NCBI GenBank assembly: GCA_016808115.1
Contig: JAEQBH010005074.1
Coordinates: 310,001 to 374,000 of the forward strand
DNA length: 64,000 nt
Reading direction: 5' to 3'
Source: Tetrastigma voinierianum
Lineage: Eukaryota > Streptophyta > Magnoliopsida > Vitales > Vitaceae
A program made the position numbers and the translations under genes. Numbering within the stretch: position 1 is the stretch's first letter; each line of letters starts with the position of its first letter. The notes below the pieces were generated by a model. That model was not told the origin of the DNA, searched no databases, and saw only the letters and a list, made by a program, of their open reading frames with translations. Below, piece by piece: positions 1-11,604 of this stretch.

Positions 1-453
1 GTGGCCTCGAAGCTGATGCCTTGTCCTCGTTGGTGGCAATGGTTCAAATTTAGGTGCCCACCCATTAACTTCTAATGCCGTTATGCTTTCGATTATAGAG
101 TGTAGAAACTCACGACTCAGTGTGGTCACTTCCTCGTCTGACTTGGGCGACGAACATGACTTAAGTGGATCATCATGTGAGACGTTATCCAGTATTTTTG
201 TACCCGCGGAATCGACCATGTTGACTTCACACATATCTTCTTCATCCCCATTCCCTTGATAACATTAGAAAATATTCGGATTAACGGTCATATTACCAAG
301 CGATAGTGTCATCGGGCCTCTACAATGTATAATGGCATTACTTGATTGCGAATGGTCTGCAAAAATTCTTGGGCCGAGGTTCCTTGGTTCACCAGGTTGA
401 GTGTCGAACGCAATGAAATCCACGGGAAGTAAAATTTGTCCACTTGTACCCAT
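1..453 (-). pseudogene. Ty3/gypsy (Athila/Tat-like) protease region and linker, relic
   Basis: Reading the minus strand from 453, the translation carries the block LPVDFIAFD, then LGPRIFADHS, then MTLSLGNMTVNPNIF. This matches the aspartic-protease end of Athila/Tat Ty3/gypsy polyproteins (family pattern LPVDF, LGRPFLAT, MTLxFGNMT, NIF). One stop codon follows NIF. The same frame then stays open to the window edge through an acidic linker ending in WAPKFEPLPP, which also fits the Athila linker between protease and reverse transcriptase. LGPRIFADHS differs from the usual LGRPFLAT. Reverse transcriptase and integrase would lie off the left edge. The enzyme would process the element's polyprotein, but the stop and altered motif make function unlikely. 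The lineage call rests on remembered family patterns. Confidence 0.7.
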
Positions 454-1795
454 TATCCTTCACTTATCTCCCCAGATTTTACAACTACGGTCGGCTAGTT
501 GGAGGGTGATATTGGTTATTTCTAATTCTCTGACCCGAGGTCATATCTTGAATAGAATGACAAATTAACACGCACTAAAGTCCACTAAAGCATGTCTGAC
601 TTTAGATTTCCTACTCTTATAGAAATAGTAGGACTTCACAGGACTTTGTATTTTGAAATGGAAATTGTTTTAATTAGTGAGGTAGATTGTTGAGTCATGA
701 ATGCCTCCTTGTTGACACCTAATTTCCTTTTAGGTACCTGAGTCCTTTAGAAATTTAGCATGATGATGGAATTTGCTTAATGGCATCTAACAAAGGGATG
801 TTCAATTTACTTGTTTGAACAACTCATGAATCTCAGAATGATTATTCACTTTCTTTGAATTGCTCTCGGTCTTATGAGGGTATGGGTGGGGGATATGGGT
901 AGACTCATCTTTCCTACGATTCACCCTGATATCATTTGTATTAGGGACATGAGGCTTGTACGATACCTCATCCTCTACGACGATTCACTTTGAGATTCTT
1001 GTGATGGTTCTTTGGTTAGAATGGTTTTGTCGACTACGCTAAGCAGTAGTAAACTGACCTTACAATGTTCAAAGTACTACGCCGAACCTAAACTTCCCAC
1101 ATATTTTGACCTTGTGGATTTGGATGGAGTTGAGATGGGTTTCCCTTTCTCTTGTTGAAGGTTTTTATGAAGCGAGGTTAACTTGGTTATCTGGGATCTC
1201 ACATCATTCAGAGCAGTTCGGAATTCTGTGTTTGTGGATTGTTGGGTTTGTACGACTGTGTAACTATATCCTCCAGACTTCTCTTATGTGGAGGTTGATA
1301 AGGCTGTGGTGACGGAGTTCCTTGATTTGAGTGATTGGAAACCTTGATTACGGGTTCATGGAACCTTAGGGGTATGATTAAATGGAGGCGAATTAGGAAA
1401 ACTAGTTTTGATAATGGGACCTTGGTTGGTTGGCGGGTGTGCGGGCCTCCCTCATTTCTCGACTAAAATTAGGAAACTAAAATTAGATGTCACCCACCCA
1501 GAATTATGCTCTGCAGTACGGGAATCAAAGGTTTCCTTGCAGCTGGGCGCATCATCGCCCATTCAATGGCTCCCTGACTCCCAGGAAGATTCGGGGTAGC
1601 ATCGGTTGAGTGTGTAATATCGCATATAATGTACGGCCTCCACTCTAGTCCAAATTGCATCGAGGGTAACGAGGCACACTAGGTTACCTCGCTCACCTTT
1701 TCATCTCTACGGCCCAACTCCCTTGTTAAATCAAGTAATTTCACAGAACTCCATCATTCTCTTGTTGATGGACTCACTGCATCTACTGGATATGG
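454..1795. other. Degenerate retroelement interior, no gene recognised
   Basis: This stretch lies between the protease relic and the gag relic of the same minus-strand element, so it most likely holds the decayed gag C-terminus and gag-pro linker. Open frames are short and lie on both strands. I see no zinc-knuckle motif and no other domain. Confidence 0.4.
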
Positions 1796-2335
1796 CTATG
1801 CTTTAGCGCTGTCTATGGAGGCATTCCTTTGCCCGAGCATTCTCTCGCTTATAGTAATAAAAAGTTGAATTGCTTCCCTAGCACTCTTTTCATAAAATTC
1901 CCCCGCACACATCATTTGGATGTATTGTTTATTACTCAAAGACAATCCTTGATGAAAGTATGCACAAATTTGTCCAACATCCAAACCATGATGAGAGGGA
2001 TACAGCATGGAGAAGGTCCTCAGATTTCCCATACTCAGAGCTAAAGGCTCACCCTGGCCGCAAAATTCACCACTGCATGAGAGCATCGTACGCAGAGGGA
2101 AAATTTGTTACTAGGAATTCATTCCATGTTTTCCATGTAAAGATCAATTAGGTGCAAGGGACGAAACTGGGCCCTTGGGCCTTCTCTTTAAAGCAAAAGG
2201 AAATAAGACCAAACAGATTATGTGGAGAGGTGAGCCAGTAGAGAGAAATGCATTGCAGACATCCTCAAAGTCTCTCATGAATGAATAAGGGTTCTCAGAT
2301 TCAAACCCTTGATATACAGGTAGAAGACGGATCAT
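1796..2335 (-). pseudogene. Ty3/gypsy (Athila/Tat-like) gag, relic
   Basis: Two minus-strand open stretches (2335-2144 and 2086-1796) together resemble the retrotransposon gag domain of Athila/Tat elements. The first has FESENPYSFMRDFEDVCNAF and then LFPFALKRRPKG, like the family pattern 'GxxSENPYxHIRxFEEVC' and 'LFPFxLKDKAK'. The second has YPSHHGLDVGQICAYFHQGL, then MCAGEF and a conserved acidic helix, like 'CPHHGxxxxxLVxxFYxGL' and 'xxGGxF'. Gag would form the cytoplasmic particle that packages element RNA. The frame is broken around 2090-2140 and the helix between the blocks is partly lost. It is in the same orientation as the protease relic, so both belong to one element truncated by the left edge. 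Confidence 0.7.
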
Positions 2336-4984
2336 TTATGACTTAATTAGAAATTGATCGCCCTTCAAGAATAATACAAGAATTGGTCAGGTCCTTCGAG
2401 GTTGTAGAATTTCTCAAGTGTTCTTTCTACATTGGGGTGCAAAGGAAAGCAAGTGGAGCTCTATATTGATTTCACTGAAGATTTTTCACTATTTCCTCCC
2501 CTCATCACCGGGGTTAATGGGAGGTAACATCACCTCCGTGTTGTGGGAGGTTCATGAATCCTCAGGCTAACAAATCCTCGAGAGTATGTTCACTAAATAC
2601 ATGTCATGATTCCCTGTGAAGATCCATACGAGGTGAAATGTTATCTTGAAACACTCGACTTATTATGGGATTGCCCGTAGTTTCTGTGAGATGCAATTTT
2701 ACTAGCTCACTGCTTCACAGAGCCCAAACCGACACGCACTAGTCCTAATTGCCTAAGGAAACACCTAATCGGGGCCTTCTTTCACAAAAACAAATTAAAA
2801 GAAACGCTGAGAACGTAACAATTTACTTGCAATAATTTCAAATACTTCTTAAATTTCTCTTCGTATTAACCGGATTAGTCGCCACTGGTGAATCTACACA
2901 AAAATGCTTCGTCCTTATTCGCATGCCGAATTCTATTCCCAAGCGTAGGAATTATGTGCTTGTCTAAAGATTGTAACACCGTGAATCCACAAAAAGTCAT
3001 CTCCACAGGAGTAGTTCGATGAAGTCGGGACAAGAGGAGCCATCTCCCAAAAGTGTGTGATTTAAAAAGAGAACTGTAGGGTTGTGTTTGCTTTGATTGA
3101 ACGGGTTGATCGGTTTGAATGTTTTAAAACAGAAGACAATTGGCCGGGATTTTTGGGGGTTCCACTCACTTCCGATCATGTAAGTCCCACTCTTATTTTA
3201 CAAACTCATCTAGAACCATTGATAAATGGTTCTTTTGATGGAGAATTTATCTTAAATGCTCTTGAAAATAAGGATGATTGGAATACTACACTTGTTCCCC
3301 ACTAATACGAACCCTTAGCTTGCATTCGTATCATACAACGTGTACCGAGGATATCTCGCCTCACACGTTGTCAAGAATACGCCCAACTACATTTACAAAA
3401 TGTCTCGCGACAAGACACACATCACACAATCCATTGAAGTCTTAAAGAGGAATGGGAGGGACTATACTCGATCAAAGGTGAGTTTCCATAGACCTCTTCG
3501 TACAGCAAGGGTTTAGAACTCACAAAACTTATAAGAACAATTATAATCAAGAGAGTTCAATCATAAAAACACACTTTGGAGGGAAATCGAACTCACTCAG
3601 AAACCCGAGAATGAAAATATGAAATACTAGATTGAAAACGAAATAATTATTTCTAATCAAGATTTACAAATGCTTGAATTGTAAAACACCAAAGAAAAAG
3701 TAGCTCAATCTGATCTCTAAGAAATCAACTCAAAACAATGAGGGAACTCCCTCTCCTATGAAAACCTAACCCTAAGTCCAAAAACTACTTTCTCCATCTA
3801 TCCTCCGCCTCTTTACCTCTTTCCAATGTCATCTCGTGCTCAAGGATGATTGACAAGTATCACTCTACGCTAGGATCTATACATCTCCGCCAATTCAAGA
3901 CTTCATACATGTGTACAGACATTACTAATGGTGTACGGCACACTTTGCTAATGCGACTTCCCGATCAAAGCGTACCTATTAATTTTTCCTCTAGTGCTTT
4001 TCAGTATCAGTTGGAGTTCCCTAGACTTCAACAATAGTTTGCCCACATTCCTCGTTGCTTCATATTAGCTTCCCGACATAAATTCAGACGCTTTATGTTT
4101 CATGACCTCGAAAGACCCGCACCCGCCTAAAACACAAAAGAGATTAAAAGTACCCCATCCTCATGTCGAATGTGTAAATCAGGATTCAGATGTGCTAAAT
4201 CTCTACTATAATTATCACACACTGTGTATTCATCACACCTCATCCTACACTTCTGATAAAACTTTTGATCTCCTTGATTAGATCTTTGCTAACACGGGAT
4301 TATAATCAATTTAGCAGAAAGAGGAGAGACCTTTGAGTGATTAAATAGATACTTCATTCAACTATCCAAATTATAAGTAAGTCAATAGATCTAATTCCTG
4401 AGTAACTTCAAAGTTCATTAGTTCTCTCATAGTATTAGTCTACCATACCACAAAGGAACCGCTTCCACTCTTAGGATTCTCCTCCATCTCATGTCACTCT
4501 CGAGGGCCTCCTAGAAATCATAAATGAGATAATACCTTGCATCAAGTACACGATACTAGTACTGAGAACAAGTAAATTTATAAACAATACCAACAAAATA
4601 AATTCAAGAATTCTAATTAAAGCTTTCTTCCACCTTATGCAGAAAAATGATTATCATCAATGACCCATTCCCAGTGAGATCAACTTTTTAAAATCGGTTA
4701 CTCATATCAGTGACTAACTGATCAGGAAAATTCACCGAAATCATAAACGAACTTAAATAAATGAACTCCTGAAACTTTATATCATCCATTTAAATCAAAA
4801 GTAATGAAAAAGATGATTTTATAAAGAAATACCAACTCGAACCCACTTCGCACAATACCCAAACTTAAAAATTAAAAGAAAACTAACAAAATAAAACTAC
4901 ACTAACACTAAAAAACTAAATCTACTAAAAATGGAAATAAAAATAAAAAAATAAAAAAAATAAAAATATAAGAGTCTTCAACCA
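2336..4984. other. Unassigned repeat-like DNA, probably the 5' part of the same element
   Basis: By position this should hold the gag N-terminus, untranslated leader and 5' LTR of the minus-strand Athila/Tat-like element. I could not identify a primer-binding site or LTR termini. Short open frames on both strands match no family I know. The right part, from about 4600, is A-rich with runs such as AAATAAAAATAAA. Confidence 0.3.
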
Positions 4985-5915
4985 CTCAAATCGCCTTCGA
5001 GTTGCCGGCCGCGACATCAGCCCCTGTGAAGCGCGGTGTTTTATAGGCTTTCAATGCTCGGGCCTCACTCTATTAATTGCGCTTGTAGATCCCCAAAATT
5101 CGCTTGTAATCTACCCAAAACTGGGTGTCTCGCCGACAACCTCACAACCTCGCTGAATATTGTGGGATGCTCTGCAACCCGACACTACTCCCCAAAATCG
5201 GGCAAAAGTCTCCCTTTGTACTGAAGCTTCTACCAAAATATAACCCGGCTCTCAAATGCTTTACAACCCACCACACCAGTCCACATGCGTAGTAAAATGG
5301 CCAATTTCTGAGCCCATGCCTTAATACTTCACAATATACATATCAACTATATAATATAGTTCAAGAGTTAAGAAATCACTCTTAATTCAAACATATATTA
5401 AGATTTACAATTTTAATACATGTTATACAAAATGAAAATACCAAAGCCACAATCCAGCTTTCTTCTAAACTCCTACCTAGTGAGCTGTCCCTCCCGTACA
5501 CTCTCAGATCAAATAGTGATCCCGACGTGGCGAGCAAAGCCCCAAGTAGCGCTGATAATTTCCTCATGCTATTTCACCTATGCACATGTCATGGCAAACA
5601 ATCACATCCAAGCAATTACATGAACCTACTCGAATGTCTACATGACCAATCCCATGTCCCGAGTCCTCACCGACTCCCTCACATATGCCTAAGTCGAATG
5701 CGAGTAAAATATCCAAGCCAAAACAAAAGCTGCTCTCAAAACTTGCTACCAAGTTTCGGTAAAACATTGGACTACCCTCCAAGACGAATTGCTAGATCAA
5801 ACCCGGTAAATGAGCCATGGTCCTCATCCGGCGATCCGCTTGGACGTACCGATTCGTGCCACAAGAGGGCCGAGCTTAAATCAACAAAATTCTATATACA
5901 CCTGTTCCTACTTCA

Positions 5916-7616
5916 CGCCGTAGTCAAGCCACTGCAGTGATAGTGGTCTAGTGGCCGAACACTCCGGGATGGGTTTTCATCCTAGAAATGGTTTGCATAT
6001 GCAACGGTTGCAAGGCCTTCTATTCGACTCTTGGAATTGGGTTTCTAAAAAGGGGAATGGTTTGAAATCGAGAATTGTAAAACCGAGTTAAAGGTGAAAA
6101 GCTAACTTTGAAGAATTAGGTCACTAACTCGTGTTAGTGGCAAATAAGTGTCCTCGGTTTTTATCCCTGCTACATGACAAAGAACCTATACCCCCGCATA
6201 ACCTGGACCCATGCTTAACTAGCAAACCTCACCCATGAAACAACTCCTATTCGAGTCAATACGTAGTGCATGCGCTTACGGCCCCTTTATCGTTTAAAAC
6301 CCTAACATTTAATATCATCTCAGAGGCTCGTGAAGACCATCTAAAGAATCATGCCCTAAAGCAATGGATATATCACTACAAATCAACATTAAATGCTATG
6401 CAACCCAATTTGAGAAACCTAACATATAAATATCAATTTTAGAGGCTCAGAAGACTCATCTAAAGAATCACAAGACTCTCACCGGGACATGCACCGGATT
6501 CTGTGCCATGGATATTTGCCAAATTAATGACATTCAATGTTATGCAACCATGTTTTGAGAATATAAGGGCCATAAATACACTACATGTAGCTTTTAATAC
6601 AAGAGGACAACATGCATATGCCCCACCACCAAGCTAGCTTCCTTCCTCTTCAAAGAAAGGAGGCGAGCTACATCTCTCAGTTGTCATCCTCAAGAAGTGG
6701 TGTTTCGCACCCGAGAGCTGAGAGAAAGAGTGAGAGAGAGAAGAGAGAAAATAAAACCCTAGCTAAAAATACAATACTTTATTTACAAAAATGAAAAACT
6801 TACAAAATATCTTCTCCTCCTCCAAATTGTTGCTAAAATTATTCTCTTCTCCTTTCGCCATAAAAAACAAGAGGGCTTATATAGCCTCCTGCATGAAAAT
6901 ACCAAAAAACCTATGAAACTGGCTTAAGTTATAGACAATTAAGTAATACACCAAGTTCGAGGCTGTCAGCATTAATTACAAAGTAATTACCAGGCATCAA
7001 TTTTCGCTAGTTTAAGAATTTCGCTAATTAGCTTAAATCAATTGTGTCTAGCGAAACAAGAAATTTCACGAGGACAATAAGGCTAGCTAGCGAAATTTCG
7101 CTAAGCTAGCGAAATTCCTGTGTGAGAAGCTGAAACTCAATTATTTTCGCGAAGGAACAAGAAGCGGTAAATTTGAGTGGTCTAGCCGAAATTCGTATTG
7201 GCTAGGTTACAATTTTCATAAGGTTGCGAATTTTCATGGCGTTGCGAAATTTTCGCATCTTAGCTTAAAATTTTCGCGAAGCTTAGCTAAAATTCCCGCA
7301 TTGTCGATCCATCATCGCTTCATCCAAATTCCTTCAATCGTGATCGAATTTTCTTCACTTGCCTTTGTTTTCTCATTGATTCTGGGTCAATGATGGCTAA
7401 GACTTGAATTCCAACTTCATGATTCATCCTTTGTATTGAAATTGTCTCAAAAGTGTGCAAAAGCCTACAAAAAACAACCAAAAATATTCTAAATGGCATA
7501 AGTGCTACTAAGAAGACTAGAACACTTCAATTGGTATAATGACATGATTAATGCGCAAAAGCACTCCAAAACCTATCTAATATAGGTTCAAAATTGCACT
7601 TTTTGGGCATTAATCA
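5916..7616 (-). mobile_element. LTR-like insertion nested in copy A (minus)
   Basis: The insertion is inferred because copy A matches copy C on both sides but not across this stretch. On the minus strand the right end reads TGATTAATGCCCAAAAAGTG, a typical TG-starting plant LTR terminus. A possible 5-bp duplication CTTCA occurs at 5911-5915 and 7617-7621. The left terminus implied by it does not end in CA, so this boundary is tentative. A start at 5939 (TGATAGTGG) is an alternative that gives a TG...CA element without a matching duplication. The element carries a palindrome array (6998-7300) near its minus-strand start and a GA-rich tract near 6720-6750. No protein domain is recognisable, so it is probably a solo LTR. 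Confidence 0.45.
6998..7300. repeat. Array of degenerate GCGAAATTTCGC palindromes
   Basis: The self-complementary core GCGAAATTTCGC or its halves recur with TAGC flanks, for example 'CTAGCGAAATTTCGCTAAGCTAGCGAAATT' near 7085-7115. Others lie around 7005, 7020, 7050, 7145, 7180, 7240 and 7270. Spacing is irregular (about 15-50 bp). The units are not tandem copies of one longer repeat; only the core is shared. Confidence 0.7.
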
Positions 7617-8744
7617 CTTCATGTTCTTCTAAAATCTTCCTTCGAAATTCCTTTCACAAACGTTTTTTTTGTTTTTCATTTCTTTCATGTCATGCACTCA
7701 CTCCTAATATTCTAGGGTGCCCCAGTGCATATGGAATGCATTATGACAATCCCAACAATTCATGCTAATATATTCACATGCATATATATTAACATAATTA
7801 GTCCAAAAACAAACTGCGTTATTAAATCTACATCAATAACATACCAAAATTAGTCTATAAGTGGCTAATTAGGCAAACACAAGCAATCCATTTTGAATCA
7901 CTTACAACACACATTTTCACACCAAGAAAATCTTGGTATCACTATTCACATGAACAAGGAAACCCCGCAATGGGTAATCGTCTTTCACTCGCCTCAATAA
8001 CAATGAGGATTTTCTCCACCTTGCCTCAAATGTTTTGAGACCAAAACACTGGCTTAATCCAAGCCTCGTAACATCCCCAACCATTTACATGGCTCTAGCC
8101 AAAAAACACAAGCAGGAAAAGATCCTACCTCTCGGAGTTGTCTAACTCCACCAAATCGTGTCCACTCCAGAGCTTCCCTCGCCACGCATAGATCTAAGCT
8201 GCTTCGCTTCCATGTGAGAACCGACTATCTAAACGGCTGTAAATCTGCAGAGTAATGAGCCTCTCTCTCTCTCTCTAAAATCACAAACCCCGTACCATCG
8301 CACCTTTTCTTCATCCCGCATGTTTTCTCTTCTTTCGTTTTCGAGAAGACAACTATTCAAGTTTTGTCTTATTATCTCATTAACATTTGCTTAATTCCCA
8401 ATGTGTCCTTTTTTTATTTTTGACACTCGCACAATCTAGACCATTCATTTCCTCCTCTACTATGCTAACATGTAAATGCACAAGAGGCTACTAGTATGAC
8501 TTTTATTATCATGTCTTTCATGAGCCATTTTATCACACCTCGACACCCTAAGTAGGTTAAAATGGAAATTCGACCGGTTTCCTGAATTCGACGAAATTCA
8601 ACATGATAGCTAGATTTCGCGAGACGATTCTAATGGTGAAATCCATTTCATCATCTGAGATCTAGAAAATTTTTGGATTTTTACCGAAATGACCATTTTA
8701 TCTTTTCTAAAATTGAAATTTTCTGGGTCACATTCTGTACCTCA

Positions 8745-10062
8745 CCGTCTCTTTATCATGACATAGAAAGATCTGTCGCGACAGAGCTTTCAGTCTTTGT
8801 CGTTGCCTCTGTCATAGCTTATTGTTTTCGTAATTCGTCTCTGTGACTTGCTCTCGATCGTGGTCGCGACATACTTTGATAAGGTCATGACATAAATTTT
8901 ATTTAGCAGTCTTGTTCTTGTCACGACAGGAATGCCTTGTGTCGCAACACCAAACCTATTTGCAACCAGCTTCTCATGTCTTTGTCCTACTGGAGTTTGT
9001 CGCGACATAATTTTCCTTGTCGCGACAAACATTTACTTTACAACTTGTCAACTCTGTCGCGATAAGATTTCTTTCGAAGTCCTTAAGAATTTTATTTCTC
9101 GTGGATGTGAAAACTCCTCGCTGGGCGAAGCAGACTTTTCTCTCTCGACTCATTACTTGCCGAGCTGGCTCGTCGCGACATGTAATTATCCGGCTGGGCA
9201 CACAATCTGACTCGGCCATTCTCGCCTTTTCTTCAATTTCTAGCACGACTAATTTTCTCCGCCGCAACATAATTTCATCATTCCATAGTTTATCATTACC
9301 ACGTAAAACTCTCTTTGTTGTCATTCTTCGTGTCGCTTCTTAGCTTCGTCAACAAATTCCAATTTCCTTCATGTTTTGTTTGTCGCGACATAAATAATCT
9401 TTGTCGCGACAGAGATTTTATTGCTCTTGGTTGTGAATTCTGAATGTTATGTCGCGATAGGATTTTCTTTGTTGCGATAGTAATTCTTCCTTGAGCTGGC
9501 TTGATGCTGAAAACTTTGTCGCAACATAAAAACACTTGTCTCGGTTGAATTGTGTTGTAATCTGAGCAATTTCTATCGCGACAGAATTGTCTTTTGTAGC
9601 GATAGAGTTTATCTGTTAGCCTTCATCTTTTTATGTTGCAACAAAATTTATATTATCGCGACACATCTTCTTTGCTCTCTGCTTTAATTGTTGTCGAGAC
9701 AGAGTCAAGAATTGTCGCGACAGTTTTCTTCACAATCTTCTTCAATAATGTCGTGACAGAAACTTTGTCGCGATAAAATTTCTCTTTCAGCCATGGAGTT
9801 ATGTTTGAGCTTTGTTGTGACATTTAGTTGCTAGCTGCGACATAATTCCTTTGGCCTGCTTGAATTTTGTGTTGCGACAAAGATTGCTGCATTTTTCACA
9901 TTTTTGCTTCTTTTCTGCTTGTTTTCTCTCATTTTTCAATTAACACCTGCAAAACACAAAGTATGTGAATATTCAATAATTTGGATATAAAAATAATAGA
10001 TTCAAACCTGTTAAAAAACATGCCGAAAATGGATTAAAAATAGATGAGTTTTAGACTCATCA
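8745..10062 (-). mobile_element. Second LTR-like insertion (minus), palindrome-rich
   Basis: The right end read on the minus strand is TGATGAGTCTAAAACTCATC, a TG-starting terminus of LTR type that is itself partly palindromic. The segment follows directly on the end of copy A and is mostly filled by the TGTCGCGACA array. The left terminus, target duplication and coding region could not be identified. Its organisation (TG start, some 150-300 bp of AT-rich sequence, then the array) resembles the nested element at 5.9-7.6 kb. Open frames in the array are by-products of the repeats. Confidence 0.4.
8770..9885. repeat. Array of about 25 degenerate TGTCGCGACA palindromes
   Basis: A perfect 10-bp palindrome, TGTCGCGACA, or close variants recur about 25 times in 1.1 kb. 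Near-perfect copies lie near 8774, 9000, 9020, 9381, 9402 and 9715. Variants usually change CG to TG or CA (for example TGTTGCGACA, TGTCGCAACA, TGTCGTGACA), as expected if methylated cytosines have deaminated. Spacing varies from about 20 to 100 bp and the sequences between are not repeated. TCGCGA at the centre is the most conserved part. Confidence 0.8.
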
Positions 10063-11604
10063 ATAGGTCGCCCATCAACTTCTCGGTCATGCCTTTGCTG
10101 CGATACTCAAATGCAAACACCACAATTAAACGCCAAAAAAAAAGGAAAGGAGAACAAACTTAGTAAAAGCAACAAACTAAGAACTATAAGAATAGAAAGA
10201 CACCCCTGGAGCCCGACCGACTCCAGTCCCACTAAGTCTCGAACTCCTTACATTAGAACCCATGGAGCAACCCTATTGCCTCGAAGATCATCAGACGCTT
10301 CCGCCGCTATTCTCGTCAGACGGAAGATCGACTCCACAAGTCAGGAGCAATTTAGCATCTGCCACGAATTAGTACTATGCCTCTTTATAGTGTAAACGCA
10401 AAGTGACCTCTCTAACTCGAGACGTGTATGTCTTATCGACCATTCATCACACTGCACTCGGTGAGAATGCGCGATGTCCATGGGTGCGCCCCCTAGGCGA
10501 CTCGAGTACACGCAAGAACTCGCGTGACCTGGGTTACTCCGCAGAGGAGCCGAGTCCCCAGAAGTGGATCTCTGCCAGTGTCGGTTCATCTCTGGTCCTC
10601 CTCCCTTGTCATAGCTTGGTCACGTGTAATGATGGCAGAAAGGAGTACTTCTTCCAAATTTTTTCAACACGAGTATCCCTTAGCTCGACCACAATGACCC
10701 CTTGGCCCTTGTTTACTCAGGCTTCGCTGCATGGTGGAAGAGGAATTCCCTGCGCCTAAAAGGCGGGATTCACGCATTCCTCCATATCATCAAGTGGCCT
10801 CTAAGCGCCACCACCAACTACTCGAGACGAGGTTGAGTTGCCAAGGTTCAAAATGTAGAGGCAAAAGAAACAATGACAAGAAATGCAAAAGGGGTAGCGA
10901 AGGGAAACATAACAAAAAAAAAAAGAAAAGAAAAGGTGGAAGGCAAGGCTCAAATGACCCTTAACTAAGGCAGTAAGGGCTCCTTATTTTGGGCCCAAAA
11001 TAGGCAAAAGAGAAACAAAGAAGGAGTAGAAAACGAAAGGAACCAAAAATAGAAACCCAAAAAAAAAAAATCACAAGAAAGAATGGGAATCAATACCTTC
11101 AAGCATCGCGACGCCTTTGAAGAAGGAAAGATCGCACTGGGCAGCTCCTATGAAGGAAAAAGGACTCTGTCGCAAGAGCTCGGGAGGTGCGACATGTAGG
11201 AGTTCGAAGCCAAAATCAGGAGTTTAGCAAGAGAAAATGTTTTTCCAAAACACTAAAAAAGGAACAAAGCATCAAAGCCCTAAAAGCCCATCATTATGGC
11301 TGAGAAGCTCGATAGGATCATTAAGTGTGAGAGCTATACCAAATGGCACACAAACCCAAAGTCCACCGCGTTTGTCGCTTACTCTGTCTGGGGAAAGCAT
11401 GAGTGAAAAGACATGCCATCATAATCGTCCGCACAAAAGACAAGACCTATGAAGTGTCACTAACCTCATACCCCACATCGACACGCAAAGGGCTGGGGCT
11501 GAACGTGGGATGTATCAAGACCCAGATAAGCCACATGAGAGCCCAACGCAAAGCGCAGTCCAAAGCCTAATGTGGAGGGTCTTGATCCGAACATAGGGTG
11601 AAGT
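10063..11604. other. Unassigned repeat-like DNA between two LTRs
   Basis: This stretch lies between the TG-starting terminus at 10062 and the start of LTR copy B. It is richer in GC than the flanks and contains A-rich tracts near 10130, 10915 and 11050. It also has a 'CCCCACATCG' block near 11471 of the kind common in plant LTR elements. Short open frames on both strands match no family I recognise. It is probably another retroelement fragment. Confidence 0.35.

Larger units (their letters stand above)
4985..8744 (-). mobile_element. Long LTR copy A (minus), interrupted
   Basis: This copy aligns by eye with copy C (14.5-16.46 kb). Shared blocks include 'GTTCAAGAGTTAA' followed by 'ATACATGTTATACAAA' (5361-5430 and 14901-14970). 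The block around 'CCGAGTCCTCACCGACTCCCTCACATATGCCTAAG' also matches (5660-5694 and 15200-15234). To the right of the insertion, 7620-8740 matches 15400-16460, including the 'CCAGTGCATAT(A/G)GAATGCATTAT' and 'GAGATCTAGAAA' regions. Its inner part, 5.9-7.6 kb, has no counterpart in C and is a nested insertion. The left edge is uncertain. The right edge is near 'GGGTCACA'. No coding capacity is seen. Confidence 0.55.

Noticed and set aside
4985..5035. Primer-binding site of the Athila/Tat-like element in 'GAGTTGCCGGCCGCGACA'
   Set aside because: It resembles the expected site only loosely and lies where similarity to LTR copy A begins.
8790..9535. Several open frames of 79-116 codons on both strands
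   Set aside because: They run through the TGTCGCGACA array and encode repeated CRDK/SRQ-type peptides produced by the motif.
8770..9885. CRISPR-like repeat array
   Set aside because: The shared unit is only about 10 bp, spacing is irregular and the context is a plant retroelement.
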